Positions 35,709 through 44,839 are shown, counted from the stretch's first letter. The stretch is DNA of 64,000 nt from JAHBVH01 sp034432375 (GCA_034432375.1 DAOUCA010000207.1:1-64000), one strand, 5' to 3'. The notes: generated by a model not told the origin, from the sequence alone. Program-made: numbers and translations.

Positions 35709-35763
35709 AACGGAGGCTGAGCTTGTCGAAGCCGGAGCGGCTTCGACAAGCTCAGCCTCCGTT
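35709..35763. repeat. 25-bp perfect hairpin of the GAGGCTGAGC family
   Basis: Bases 35709-35733 and 35739-35763 are exact reverse complements around GGAGC. TTAAGTAAA near 35668 and TTTACTTAA near 35781 form an outer pair, so the whole element spans about 35667-35790. Relatives lie at 25378, 39930, 60897 and 63176. It follows argC and might also slow transcription, but there is no T-run. Confidence 0.85.
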
Positions 35764-35786
35764 GCCAAAGACTTTCTGCGCTTTAC

Positions 35787-35828
35787 TTAACAATTGTCAA
35801 TTGAGAATTCTCAATTGACAATTGTTAA
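35787..35828. repeat. 42-bp perfect palindrome
   Basis: TTAACAATTGTCAATTGAG (35787-35805) reads on through AATTCT and returns as its own reverse complement to 35828 with no loop. The unit CAATTG occurs repeatedly. It lies 62 bases before the SDR start codon. A perfect palindrome this long is rare and could be a repeat element or a protein-binding site. Confidence 0.9.
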
Positions 35829-35889
35829 TGAGAAACCCTCTCGCCCCAGTTACATAAACTTACCACAACCAACCAAACCGAGGCTTCCC

Positions 35890-36618
35890 ATGACCCATCC
35901 ATTGACCGACAAAGTGGTTATCATCACCGGTGCAAGCTCCGGTATTGGCGCAGCGACGGCGCGTGCATTGGCTCCGCTTGGCTGCAAGCTGGCACTGGCC
36001 GCACGCACGGCAGAGAAATTGCACGCGCTGGTAGCAGAGCTTGGGCCCAATACGTTGGCAGTACCGACCGATATCACCGTTGGCACTGATGTCGTCCAGA
36101 TGGTAGAAGCGACCGTGGCTCACTTTGGTCGTGTCGATGTGCTCTTTGCCAACGCAGGCATCTACATTCCCGGCCAGGTGGTTGACGGTGATCCCGATGC
36201 CTGGGCCCATCTCATGAATGTCAATGTGGATGGTGTCATGCGCGCTGTGCATGCCGTCCTGCCCCACATGATCGGCCAAAAAAGTGGAGATATTCTGGTG
36301 ACGAGCTCGATCTCCGGCTTTATTGATATTCACTGGGAGCCGATCTACAGCGCGTCAAAACATGCGATCCAAGGCTTTGTCCACACCTTGCGCCGCCAAG
36401 TCGCGCCCCACGGCATTCGCGTCGGCTCAATTGCGCCGGGACGCACCATGAATGAGCTGTGGGGCGTCGATGACCCCGCCGAGATCGAGCGCCAGGTCAA
36501 CGAGCATACCAGCCTGCGCTCAGAGGATGTGGCTGATGCGGTGATCTTTATGCTCTCACGCCCACCCCACGTTACGATTCGCGATCTGGTGCTGTTACCG
36601 CAGAATCAGGATCTATAG
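35890..36618 (+). CDS. Short-chain dehydrogenase/reductase
   Basis: This 242-residue classical SDR has VVIITGASSGIGAATARALA near residues 10-29 as the cofactor loop, LFANAGIYIP as the NAG motif, ILVTSSISGF with the catalytic Ser and YSASK with the catalytic Tyr and Lys. It reduces or oxidises an alcohol or ketone with NAD(P)H; the substrate is unknown. ATG at 35890 fits the family and GAGG lies upstream; a longer frame begins inside the palindrome and is unlikely. Its last 47 bases overlap the end of the convergent nucleotidyltransferase gene. Confidence 0.92.
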   Translation: MTHPLTDKVVIITGASSGIGAATARALAPLGCKLALAARTAEKLHALVAELGPNTLAVPTDITVGTDVVQMVEATVAHFGRVDVLFANAGIYIPGQVVDGDPDAWAHLMNVNVDGVMRAVHAVLPHMIGQKSGDILVTSSISGFIDIHWEPIYSASKHAIQGFVHTLRRQVAPHGIRVGSIAPGRTMNELWGVDDPAEIERQVNEHTSLRSEDVADAVIFMLSRPPHVTIRDLVLLPQNQDL

Positions 36619-37225
36619 CAGCCAAATCCTCTGGTGTATCAATATCGCGCAGCCAGGCTGCTTCTGCCGAAACCGTGACCAAGGCATCACGATGGCGCTG
36701 GAGTAGTGGTCTGGCCCCCACATCCCCTTCCAATTGCAACAACTCGGGCCACAAAGAACGGTCGAAGATCGCAGGTGCCCCACGCACGTTGCCATCGATC
36801 GATGGCGCAGCTAAGCGCGCTCCTTCACGCCAACAGCCAATTAGCTCTTGTAGAAGTGCTGGCGGTACAAAGGGCTGATCAACCGGCAGAAAGAGCACAG
36901 CGGCCACCGATGGGGATAGCACCCCAATCGCAGCCCGCACGCTGCTGGCCTGGCCCGTGGCCCAGGCATCATTGTGCTGAAGATGAATGTGGACACCGTC
37001 GCTTTCTAACAACGGGCGCAAGACTACTTCAACGGCGGCGGCATGGGCACCGGTAATCACCCACACCTCATCAACGCCACTTTGCAGCGCAACCGTGACG
37101 GCACGCACCACCATCGGCAGACCGTCCACAAGCGCAACTTGCTTGGCGTGGCCCATGCGGCTGCTGCTGCCAGCGGCCAACACAACCGCGCTGACCGACC
37201 TCTTTTGACTCTGCTTAGCATCCAT
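36572..37225 (-). CDS. MobA/MocA-like nucleotidyltransferase
   Basis: This 217-residue protein begins with SVSAVVLAAGSSSRMGHAKQ, the nucleotide-binding loop of MobA/MocA enzymes. It continues with VWVITGAHAAAVEVVL, WATGQASSVRAAI and AVLFLPVDQPFVPPALL, which hold the metal-binding Asp. These enzymes attach CMP or GMP to molybdopterin, or a nucleotide to other small molecules. AAAGGGGGAG directly before the ATG at 37225 sets the start; a longer frame to 37261 lacks such a site. No molybdenum-enzyme genes are near. The 3' end overlaps the convergent SDR gene by 47 bases. Confidence 0.85.
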   Translation of the reverse strand: MDAKQSQKRSVSAVVLAAGSSSRMGHAKQVALVDGLPMVVRAVTVALQSGVDEVWVITGAHAAAVEVVLRPLLESDGVHIHLQHNDAWATGQASSVRAAIGVLSPSVAAVLFLPVDQPFVPPALLQELIGCWREGARLAAPSIDGNVRGAPAIFDRSLWPELLQLEGDVGARPLLQRHRDALVTVSAEAAWLRDIDTPEDLAAIDPDSAVTAPDRES

Positions 37226-37428
37226 CACTCCCCCTTTACCGATTGCGCTCTTCCAACGCACATTGTAGTCGATTTGACCCGCATGGAAGCCGAGTTTTTA
37301 CGTAGAGTTATCGGTTTGCGGTACCCACGCCGGGCAGGCGCAAGGCAAAGCGCCTACGGCATCAAAACGCCGCTTCTCATTCTGAACCCAGTGTAACAGT
37401 GACTTGATCATGATCAGCGAAAGCTTAT

Positions 37429-37552
37429 TAGAGTTGTTCCTTTTTAACGGATCTAGGTGGCTGTCACTGTCCGCAACCAAATTCATACAGCCGGTCACAC
37501 AGTGGACAGTGACAGTCACTTCAGCCTCAGCATTTAATTAGCAACAACTCTA
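37429..37552. repeat. Nested inverted repeat (MITE-like)
   Basis: The outer ends TAGAGTTGTT at 37429-37438 and AACAACTCTA at 37543-37552 match exactly. Inside, GTGGCTGTCACTGTCC at 37457-37472 pairs with GGACAGTGACAGTCAC at 37504-37519 with one mismatch. It fills the middle of the 37226-37793 gap. A short frame at 37562-37759 has no recognisable family and is not called. Confidence 0.75.
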
Positions 37553-37702
37553 TTATACAAAGTGTGGCCATTTATAGAAAAGGATGATCTTGCGTTGCCA
37601 GGCACTCGTATCGAACGGCACAACAGATTGGCGCGCTTTGATGACAACCAAACACGAAGTTTAATGCTCAAAACGATGTGGTTTCAAATAGATCCCACAC
37701 AA

Positions 37703-37731
37703 TTGGCGACTTGCCGAGAATGCTGTACAAT
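37703..37731 (+). promoter_or_regulatory. Candidate promoter for the glycosyltransferase gene
   Basis: TTGGCG at 37703-37708 and TACAAT at 37726-37731 are separated by 17 bases. The ATG of the glycosyltransferase lies 62 bases downstream. Confidence 0.5.
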
Positions 37732-37793
37732 CGGGGCGCGTACATTTTTTCACAAGTAAGCCAGCGCTGTTTGTACCTTTTCCCAACTGATCC

Positions 37794-38999
37794 ATGCGTT
37801 TTCTCTTTACGTCTGCCCAACTACCTGGCCATCTCGATTGGGGTGGCTATCTCTATACAGCGACAGAATTGCGCCGTCGCGGCCACGACCTACTCTGGGC
37901 GACCGGTGAAACGATGGCCCCCTTTTTACAACACGCCGGCATTCCGTTCCACCCGCTGCCAGAGAGTGGCTGGCGTTGGCCGCCACCGCCGCCCATCCAC
38001 CCTTCCCCAGAAATTTCTCCAGAGAGCTTCGCCCACCAGCGCGCCTTACGGGCCCTCGATCAGTGGTTCGAGGAAGCGCGCGTTGCCCAAGCGACGGCCG
38101 CGCTGATCGAGGTAGGGCGCGCCTTTCAGCCCGACCTGCTCGTCACGGAAGTGTTCTTAAGTGCGAGTGGATTGGCGGCAGAGGTACTGGAATGCCCTCT
38201 CGCCGTCGTCGGCTGGCCGGCGATGCGCGCAAAAGAAGGGAGTGGGCATCCAGCAGTGGTCAATGAAGCACGGGCGCGCTTGGCCCGACTTTGTCAGCGC
38301 TTTGCGATTCAAGGCAGCAACTGGACGAAAGTTGGTCCACCGGCGCAAGAATCCCCCCACCTGCACCTCACCTATTGGAGCCCAAGCTGGTACAGCGGTG
38401 TGGATCTGCTGCCACAGACCGTTCATGTTGGTGGCACGGCGCGCGCCGCGACTGGCGCACCCCCACCCTGGGATGAGAGCTTGCCGTGGGTCTTTATTAC
38501 ATTGGGCACAAGCTTTGGCAATGATCCAAATTTCTTTATTCTGGCGGCGCGGGCGGCGGTGGCGCTGGGCTGTCTGCCGATCTTAGCACTGGCCGGTCAA
38601 TTTAAAGCAGCACAAGAAGCAGCCTTACGCGCCGCGCTACCACCAGAAGCAGTGGTCGAGCAACAGGTCGATCTGGGCGCCGTGCTGCCCAAGGTTGCCG
38701 CGGCGATCCATCATGGTGGTGCGGGTGTCACCCATGCGTTGGTCACCCATGGCGTGCCGCAACTCATTGTGCCCCATGCCGCCGATCAAATACATCAGGC
38801 ACAAGGGGTCGTGCGCAGCGGTGTTGGGTATCATGAAGCAGCCCCGAGCGCCACAGTCGAGAGCCTGACCGCCAAGTTGGCACAGCTTTTACCTGATCTA
38901 GCCGCGGCGCGCAGCCGCGCCGCGGCCCTGTGTGCGGAGTTCGCGGCGTTGGGCGGTGTCGCAACCGCCGCCGATCAGCTCGAAAGCCTTGCTGCTTAA
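37794..38999 (+). CDS. GT1-family glycosyltransferase (UGT/MGT type)
   Basis: This 401-residue protein has the two Rossmann halves of GT-B enzymes. The N-terminus MRFLFTSAQLPGHLDWGGYL is the acceptor side. The C-terminal half has WVFITLGTSFGNDP and AAIHHGGAGVTHALVTHGVP, followed by QLIVPHAADQ, which is the nucleotide-sugar-binding region of macrolide and sterol glycosyltransferases. A natural product, lipid or sterol-like acceptor is likely, but not shown. It starts at ATG 37794 without a clear ribosome site, behind a plausible promoter. An intrinsic terminator follows directly. Confidence 0.88.
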   Translation: MRFLFTSAQLPGHLDWGGYLYTATELRRRGHDLLWATGETMAPFLQHAGIPFHPLPESGWRWPPPPPIHPSPEISPESFAHQRALRALDQWFEEARVAQATAALIEVGRAFQPDLLVTEVFLSASGLAAEVLECPLAVVGWPAMRAKEGSGHPAVVNEARARLARLCQRFAIQGSNWTKVGPPAQESPHLHLTYWSPSWYSGVDLLPQTVHVGGTARAATGAPPPWDESLPWVFITLGTSFGNDPNFFILAARAAVALGCLPILALAGQFKAAQEAALRAALPPEAVVEQQVDLGAVLPKVAAAIHHGGAGVTHALVTHGVPQLIVPHAADQIHQAQGVVRSGVGYHEAAPSATVESLTAKLAQLLPDLAAARSRAAALCAEFAALGGVATAADQLESLAA

Positions 39000-39005
39000 C
39001 GCAAC

Positions 39006-39036
39006 TGGGCTCCAAGGGGAGCCCAATTTTTGTTTT
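39006..39036 (+). terminator. Intrinsic terminator of the glycosyltransferase gene
   Basis: TGGGCTCC at 39006-39013 pairs with GGAGCCCA at 39018-39025 around AAGG. ATTTTTGTTTT follows. It begins seven bases after the stop codon. Confidence 0.88.
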
Positions 39037-39109
39037 GTAACGAGCTACAGGTTGGTCCACAACCCGATTTCGTGATGGATTTCTTAGATAATTTGTAACT
39101 ACTACAACA

Positions 39110-39190
39110 ACGTTAAATTAGACAGGATTAACAGGATTAACAGGATCGACACAGCAGAACAAAAATCTTGTGAATCGTGTAAATCCTGTC
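39110..39190. repeat. GACAGGATTAACAGGATT-type inverted repeat
   Basis: GACAGGATTAACAGGATTAA starts near 39121 and returns as TTGTGAATCGTGTAAATCCTGTC near 39167-39190. It is a type of dispersed inverted repeat found in many bacterial genomes. It lies before xpt; no purine riboswitch core was seen there. Confidence 0.7.
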
Positions 39191-39246
39191 TATGGAATGT
39201 AATTTAACGATGTCGTACTACTGACCGTGACGGGAGGAAGAACGTT

Positions 39247-39858
39247 ATGCAAGCATTGGTAGAGCGTATTCGCAAGGAAGGACGCAATTTGGGGCGCGGG
39301 ATTCTCAAGGTCGATGGCTTTATCAATCATCAACTTGATCCGGTATTGACGATGGGGATGGGTGAGGCGTTTGCCGAGCACTTTGCTGCGGCCGGCGCAA
39401 CCGGGATCACGAAAATTATTACGGCGGAAGTGAGTGGCATTGCGCCGGCACTGACCACCGGGATTGTACTGGGCGTGCCCGTCGTCTATGCGCGCAAGAC
39501 ACGTCCGATCACGATGAAGCAGGGGGCGTATAGTGCCACTGCGCCCAGCCACACCAAAGGAGGCGAGGTGGAGTTGATCGTCTCGCCTGAGTATCTACGC
39601 GCCACGGATCGGGTCTTGTTAATTGATGATTTTCTGGCTACCGGCTTGACGATCAACGCACTGGCTACCCTAATTGCCCAGTGCGGTGCAACCCTTTGCG
39701 GGATCGGCTGTATTGTGGAAAAGAGTTTTGAAGGGGGGCGCGCCGCCTTGGCTCATCTCCAGGTGCCGATTGTCGCGCTGGCGGTGGTTGATAGCATGGA
39801 TGGCGATACGATTGTGGTGCGTGAACAGACCGGTGAGGAGTTGCGGGTAACGGCATAG
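39247..39858 (+). CDS. xpt: Xanthine phosphoribosyltransferase
   Basis: This 203-residue enzyme converts xanthine and PRPP to XMP for purine salvage. VERIRKEGRNLGRGILKVDG and INHQLDPVLTMGMGEAFAEH near residues 5-46 are typical of Xpt. RVLLIDDFLATGLTINAL near 121-138 is the PRPP-binding loop. The length is close to the family norm of about 190-195 residues, with a slightly longer tail. GGGAGGAAG lies before the ATG. In Bacillus the gene is under a purine riboswitch, but the upstream gap here holds only a dispersed repeat. Confidence 0.93.
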   Translation: MQALVERIRKEGRNLGRGILKVDGFINHQLDPVLTMGMGEAFAEHFAAAGATGITKIITAEVSGIAPALTTGIVLGVPVVYARKTRPITMKQGAYSATAPSHTKGGEVELIVSPEYLRATDRVLLIDDFLATGLTINALATLIAQCGATLCGIGCIVEKSFEGGRAALAHLQVPIVALAVVDSMDGDTIVVREQTGEELRVTA

Positions 39859-39929
39859 TCTCCGGCGCTGGTTGAAAGCAGCGCCTGCTATGCAAAACCC
39901 GCTTTGTGGGGTTAAAAAATTAACTGGGT

Positions 39930-39992
39930 AAACGGAGGTTGAGCCTGCCGAAGCCGGAACCGCTTCTCCTTCGACAGGCTCAGGGTCCGCTC
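39930..39992. repeat. GAGGTTGAGCCTG/CAGGCTCAGG repeat
   Basis: AAACGGAGGTTGAGCCTGCC near 39930 pairs imperfectly with CTTCGACAGGCTCAGGGTCC to 39992. It belongs to the family also at 35709 and 60897. It lies in the gap between xpt and the convergent hypE. Confidence 0.75.
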
Positions 39993-40073
39993 TACTACCC
40001 GATTAATTTCTTACCTTTCTACAGCAGGTTTCCTCGGTAGCAGATCGAGGGTTTAACCTAGTGCTGCGAACAT

Positions 40074-40129
40074 TTAATTTTTAGAAATCATCACAAGAGT
40101 ATGAACAGTCAGGGATTTCTAAAAATTAA
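40074..40129. terminator. Hairpin between convergent xpt and hypE
   Basis: TTAATTTTTAGAAATC at 40074-40089 pairs exactly with GATTTCTAAAAATTAA at 40114-40129 around 24 bases. Its place between converging genes suggests a bidirectional terminator, though the stem is AT-rich, the loop is long and no T-run follows. A repeat element is the alternative. Confidence 0.45.
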
Positions 40130-40160
40130 GCAGCCAGACAACTAGGGTCGATGGTTAACT

Positions 40161-41234
40161 TTAACAAATGCGCGGCAACTGCTCCCCGATCTGCATATCG
40201 ACCACGCGCGTCCCACCGATGCCAGTCTTGCTGACAACCATGCCAGGGTGCGCTTCCACCACTTGGCCAATGATGGTGGCTTTTGCCGCGAGGGGATGCT
40301 GCTGCATTTTGGCCAAGAGGGCATCCGCGGCCTCGGCGGCAACAATCGCAATCAACTTGCCTTCGTTGGCCACGTAGATTGGATCCATGCCTAATATCTC
40401 GCAGGCAGAATGAACAGAGGCCGGCACAGGTAGCAACCGCTCTTCGATCGCGATGCCCACTTGAGACGCCTGCGCAATCTCGTTTAAGGTCGAGGCTACG
40501 CCACCGCGCGTCGGGTCGCGCAAGACGTGTACCGCCTGGGCGGACTCCAACATGGTGGCAACCAAGCCATGTAGTGGCGCAGAATCGCTCTCAATCTGCG
40601 TCTCAAACTCCAATCCTTCGCGGACGCTCATAATGGCCATGCCATGCAGCCCAATCTCACCGCTAACAATGATTACATCACCGGGACGCGCCCGCTGTGG
40701 GCCAATGCTCACCCCGGCGGGTATGATGCCAATCCCGCTGGTGTTGATATAGACCCCGTCGCCGTGACCTCTGTCGACCACTTTGGTGTCGCCGGTCACA
40801 ATGCGTACACCAGCCCGTTGCGCGGCCTTGCCCATTGCTTGCGCAATTTCGCCCACCGTATGCAGTGCGACGCCCTCTTCCAGAATAAAGCCAACACTCA
40901 AATAGAGCGGTTGTGCGCCGCTCATGGCCAAGTCATTGACGGTGCCGTTAATCGCCAAATCGCCAATCGTACCGCCAGGAAAGAAGAGTGGTCGGACCAC
41001 ATAAGAATCGGTCGAAAAGGCCAGCCGATCCCCTTGCGCCGTCAATAAAGCTGCAATCTCCAGCACAGCAGAATCGCCCAAAATGGTCGGCGCGCCATGT
41101 TCAAAGGCGGGCAGAAAAAGATGTTCAATTAGCTCGGCCGAAAGTTTGCCACCACCACCGTGTCCCATAACAACATTGGGATAGTCACGGAGGGGTAGAG
41201 GGCAAGTCCAGCCAGAAATATTAATTGGAGTCAT
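40161..41234 (-). CDS. hypE: Hydrogenase maturation protein HypE
   Basis: This 357-residue protein belongs to the PurM-like ATPases that dehydrate the thiocarbamoyl group passed from HypF to make the cyanide ligand of NiFe-hydrogenases. VVMGHGGGGKLSAELIEHLF near residues 21-40 and GDSAVLEI come first, and DTKVVDRGHGDGVYINTSGI lies near 145-165. The chain ends LPRIC, whose last Cys carries the thiocarboxamide. Its ATG overlaps the hypD stop (ATGA), so it is the last gene of the hypC-F-D-E operon. Confidence 0.96.
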   Translation of the reverse strand: MTPINISGWTCPLPLRDYPNVVMGHGGGGKLSAELIEHLFLPAFEHGAPTILGDSAVLEIAALLTAQGDRLAFSTDSYVVRPLFFPGGTIGDLAINGTVNDLAMSGAQPLYLSVGFILEEGVALHTVGEIAQAMGKAAQRAGVRIVTGDTKVVDRGHGDGVYINTSGIGIIPAGVSIGPQRARPGDVIIVSGEIGLHGMAIMSVREGLEFETQIESDSAPLHGLVATMLESAQAVHVLRDPTRGGVASTLNEIAQASQVGIAIEERLLPVPASVHSACEILGMDPIYVANEGKLIAIVAAEAADALLAKMQQHPLAAKATIIGQVVEAHPGMVVSKTGIGGTRVVDMQIGEQLPRIC

Positions 41235-42358
41235 ATCTTATTTTCCAAGGAATCAGCTAACTCTGTTACAGAAACAAAACGGCCATACTGATAATAGGCC
41301 GCACACGCGCCTTCGCTGGAAACCATCGTCGCACCCAGCGGTTTGCGCGGTGTACACTCCTTGCCAAAGGCAGGGCATTCGTTGGGCTTGATCAACCCTT
41401 GCAGCACCTCACCGCTATGACAGAGTGCGGATTCTTGGGTGTGGATATCGGTGACAGCAAATTTGGTTTCCGCATCAAAGGCGCGATAGGCAGCGGAGAG
41501 ATGCCACCCGCTCTGCGGAATAGTCCCGATCCCGCGCCAACCGCGGTCGGTCACTTCAAAGACTTGCGCCAGCATTCGCTGTGCGGGTAGATTCCCTTCG
41601 GCTTGCACTGCGCGCGTGTACGCATTTTCCAACGCGGCCCGTCCTTCTTCCAACTGTAGGATCGCCATGCGGATACCCTCCAGCACATCGAGCGGCTCAA
41701 AGCCAGTGACAACAATGGGCACCTGATACTTCTCCACCAGCGGTCCATACTGCCAGTGGCCCATGACACTGCAAACGTGGCCAGCGGCGAGGAAGGCCTG
41801 TACCCGCACGTTGGGTGATTCCATGATCGCGGCAATCGCTGGTGGGACGAGCACATGGGAGACGAGCATGGAGAAGTTGGTTAAGCCTTGCGCTTTGGCC
41901 TGAAAGAGAGCCATGGCATTGGCCGGCGCAGTGGTCTCAAAGCCAATGCCAAAAAAGACCACTTCGCGCGTCGGGTTTTCACGGGCGATCTTGAGCGCGT
42001 CGAGCGGCGAATAGACGATGCGTACATCGCCTCCTTCGCTCTTAATCCGGAAGAGATCCTTTTCACTACCGGGCACACGCAACATGTCGCCGAACGAGCA
42101 GAAGATCAGATTGGGTTGGGCGGCAATTGCCAACGCCTTGTCGATCATCTCTAGTGGGGTGACACAGACGGGACAGCCCGGGCCGTGGATCAGCTCGACC
42201 TGCTTGGGGAGCAGCTGATCGATCCCATTGCGGATAATCGAATGGGTTTGTCCACCGCAGACTTCCATGATGGCCCACGGTTGCGTTGTAATCGCATGGA
42301 TCTCATCGAGGAGGCGCTTAGCCAACGCTGGGTCGCGAAATTCGTCAAGATATTTCAT
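41231..42358 (-). CDS. hypD: Hydrogenase maturation protein HypD
   Basis: This 375-residue iron-sulfur protein is the scaffold on which the Fe(CN)2CO unit is built, together with HypC. IMEVCGGQTHSIIRNGID near residues 30-47 and LIHGPGCPVCVTPLEMID near 57-74 hold the essential Cys residues. IKPNECPAFGKECTPRKPLG and SSEGACAAYY near the end bind the [4Fe-4S] cluster. The start at 42358 follows GGAGAAG; the longer frame to 42469 is excluded because it runs into hypF and lacks a site. It overlaps hypF by 14 bases and hypE by four. Confidence 0.96.
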   Translation of the reverse strand: MKYLDEFRDPALAKRLLDEIHAITTQPWAIMEVCGGQTHSIIRNGIDQLLPKQVELIHGPGCPVCVTPLEMIDKALAIAAQPNLIFCSFGDMLRVPGSEKDLFRIKSEGGDVRIVYSPLDALKIARENPTREVVFFGIGFETTAPANAMALFQAKAQGLTNFSMLVSHVLVPPAIAAIMESPNVRVQAFLAAGHVCSVMGHWQYGPLVEKYQVPIVVTGFEPLDVLEGIRMAILQLEEGRAALENAYTRAVQAEGNLPAQRMLAQVFEVTDRGWRGIGTIPQSGWHLSAAYRAFDAETKFAVTDIHTQESALCHSGEVLQGLIKPNECPAFGKECTPRKPLGATMVSSEGACAAYYQYGRFVSVTELADSLENKI

Positions 42359-44783
42359 GGTTCTTCTCCTCATAAATCGCATTGGCAACCATTGCGTTTG
42401 CAACGACTGCCTGGCCCAATGCCAATCCGCCATCGTTGGGCGGCACCTGTTGGTGGGTGAGCACATCAAAGGATTGTGCTTCCAATAATGCCACCGTCAG
42501 TTCAAGTAGCAGCACATTCTGAAAAACACCACCACTTAGTGCAACCATCCCTAAGCCCGTCACATCGCGCACATGTTGCGCGAGTTGCAGAATCAGATCG
42601 GCGACCGCGCGGTGAAATTTCATCGCAATGGTGCCGACGGCAACCCTGTGCTGTAGATCAGCGACGATCATACGCAGAATTGGGTCAGCATTAAAGTGGA
42701 GCCCGCTATTCGGTTGGGCAACAGGTCGGGAGAGGTCGTAGGTAAAGTCTCCCTCTAGCGACCAGGGGTAAGTGCCCGCCGCGCTGTGACAGGCCACTGC
42801 CTCGAATTCGATGGCGGCTTGGGCCTCATAGGTGACGGTCTGCCGAACGCCGGTCAATGCGGCCACGGCATCAAAAAGCCGGCCCATGCTGCTCGTCTGG
42901 ACCACATTCAAACGCCGTGCCAACTGTTGTTTGAGAATCGCACGCTCGGCCGCTGAGCAGGCAGCGACCGGCGGCAGGTCGGCGCTCCACTCTATCCCAG
43001 CTGCCCACAGATGGGCCAACGCCATGCGATAGGGTTTGTGAATGGCGGCATCCCCGCCGGGCAGTGGCACGGTGGCAAGATGGGCGACGCGGTGGCAAGT
43101 CGCATAGTCGGCCACAAAAATTTCGCCGCCCCAGATCGTCCCATCGCAGCCATAGCCCGTGCCATCAAAGGCCACCCCGATGACGTGCTCGCCCTGTGCA
43201 ATGCCATGCTCTGCCATGACCGCGGCAATATGGGCGTGGTGATGTTGTACGGCGATCAGGGGCACTGAGCCATGATGTTCGTTGGCCCAACGCGTTGAAA
43301 GATAGCCAGGATGGGCATCGCAAGCGATCAGGGTGGGTTCAATCCGAAAGATCCCTTTAAAATGATCGACTGCGTGGTTAAATGCTTGCAGCGTCTCCCA
43401 ATTTTCCATATCGCCAATGTGTTGGCTCATAAAGGCGTGATTTTCGTTGCCCAGGCAGAAGGTGCTCTTGAGTTCGCCCCCCACAGCCAATGTCGGTTGC
43501 AGGGCAAAAGGCAGCTTGACGGGGAAAGGAGCAAAGCCGCGCGAACGCCGGATTGGCAACTCGCGGTCGCGGAAAAGACGGATCACAGAATCATCGCATG
43601 GTAGATGGATGGCCCGGTCGTGCAGCAGAAAGCCATCGGCAAGATCCGCAAGCTGGGCAATGGCCGCATCATTCTCCGTAACAATCGGCTGGCTAGAGTA
43701 GTTGGCCGAAGTCATAACCAAAAATTTGCAGGGGGCGTCTACCGGCGTAGGCGCGTCTACCGGCGTGGGCTCGCTGCCGGCGTGCGGCTGAAAGAGCAAG
43801 TAATGGAGCGGCGTATAGGGCAACATCACGCCGACCGTACCATTGCAAGGGGCGACGTACGCGGAAAGCGGGCTATCGCTGCGTTTGTTGAGCAGGACGA
43901 TCGGGCGTTGACGACTTGTCAATCGTGTTGCTTCGTGGTCGTTGATCGCCACAACCTGACGTGCCGTCGCCAGATCGGCGGCCATGATGGCCAGCGGCTT
44001 ATGGACGCGACCTTTGCGGTCGCGCAAGCGTTGCACGGCGTGGTCATTCGTAGCATCGCAGGCCAAATGAAAGCCGCCCACGCCCTTGATCGCCACAATG
44101 CCGCCGGCTTGCAACACGATTTTCACACTTTCTAGCGGTGCCGTTTCCCTGAGCGCTGTCGCAAGTGGCGCTAGCGTTAGCAGTTCTTGTTCACGGGGCG
44201 CGACAAACCAGACATGCGGACCGCAGGTGGCACAGGCGTTTGGCTGAGCGTGAAAGCGTCGGTTCAGCGGATCGTCATACTCAGCCTGGCAGGCTGGGCA
44301 CATGGCAAAGGGTGCCATGGTCGTCAAAGGCCGATCGTAGGGGATTGCTTTGGTAATGGTGAAGCGTGGACCGCAGTTGGTGCAGTTGATAAAGGGATAG
44401 CCATGCCGGCGATCTTGGGGATCGAGCAACTCGCGCAAACAATCCTCACAGACGGTGAGGTCAGGTGAAATCAGTGTGCTAGCGATCGGCTGGGCCTGGC
44501 TGGCGACAATCGAAAAGGCACAATCGCCGCACGGCTCGATTGTCGCTACGCTGAGCTGCTCCAGATGCGCCAAGGGGGGTGGTGAACGTTGCAAAGCGAT
44601 CTGAAAGGCGCTGAGCTGATGCGGTTCCCCTTCGATTTCAATAAAGACGCCGCTGCTATCGTTGCCGACAAAGCCAGTTAAACCCAATTGTACGGCCAAC
44701 CCATACACATACGGCCGGAAGCCAACACCTTGGACAACGCCTTGCACTTGAATACGGCGACGCTGCACTACGTGTCTAGTCAT
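42345..44783 (-). CDS. hypF: Carbamoyltransferase HypF
   Basis: This 812-residue protein takes carbamoyl phosphate and transfers the group to HypE as the source of the hydrogenase cyanides. Four parts follow in order: an acylphosphatase-like domain (VQGVVQGVGFRPYVYGLAVQ near 12-31), zinc-finger pairs (CEDCLRE, NCTNCGPRFT, CPACQAEYDDP, CATCGP), a YrdC-like domain (GIVAIKGVGGFHLACDA near 230-246), and a Kae1-like domain (VQHHHAHIAAVMAEHG, FDGTGYGCDGTIWGGE). The length is slightly above the usual 750-780. It lies 56 bases after hypC and overlaps hypD. Confidence 0.96.
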   Translation of the reverse strand: MTRHVVQRRRIQVQGVVQGVGFRPYVYGLAVQLGLTGFVGNDSSGVFIEIEGEPHQLSAFQIALQRSPPPLAHLEQLSVATIEPCGDCAFSIVASQAQPIASTLISPDLTVCEDCLRELLDPQDRRHGYPFINCTNCGPRFTITKAIPYDRPLTTMAPFAMCPACQAEYDDPLNRRFHAQPNACATCGPHVWFVAPREQELLTLAPLATALRETAPLESVKIVLQAGGIVAIKGVGGFHLACDATNDHAVQRLRDRKGRVHKPLAIMAADLATARQVVAINDHEATRLTSRQRPIVLLNKRSDSPLSAYVAPCNGTVGVMLPYTPLHYLLFQPHAGSEPTPVDAPTPVDAPCKFLVMTSANYSSQPIVTENDAAIAQLADLADGFLLHDRAIHLPCDDSVIRLFRDRELPIRRSRGFAPFPVKLPFALQPTLAVGGELKSTFCLGNENHAFMSQHIGDMENWETLQAFNHAVDHFKGIFRIEPTLIACDAHPGYLSTRWANEHHGSVPLIAVQHHHAHIAAVMAEHGIAQGEHVIGVAFDGTGYGCDGTIWGGEIFVADYATCHRVAHLATVPLPGGDAAIHKPYRMALAHLWAAGIEWSADLPPVAACSAAERAILKQQLARRLNVVQTSSMGRLFDAVAALTGVRQTVTYEAQAAIEFEAVACHSAAGTYPWSLEGDFTYDLSRPVAQPNSGLHFNADPILRMIVADLQHRVAVGTIAMKFHRAVADLILQLAQHVRDVTGLGMVALSGGVFQNVLLLELTVALLEAQSFDVLTHQQVPPNDGGLALGQAVVANAMVANAIYEEKNHEIS

Positions 44784-44839
44784 AAACTCTCTGTTCTCGC
44801 TTGGCCACTACCGATTTTGGGAGAAATTGTGTGGCTGGG

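Noticed and set aside
37562..37759. 65-residue plus-strand frame before the glycosyltransferase
   Set aside because: No ribosome site or similarity, and it overlaps the likely promoter at 37703-37731.
39040..39246. Purine riboswitch before xpt
   Set aside because: No conserved purine aptamer core is visible; the region holds a GACAGGATT-type dispersed repeat.
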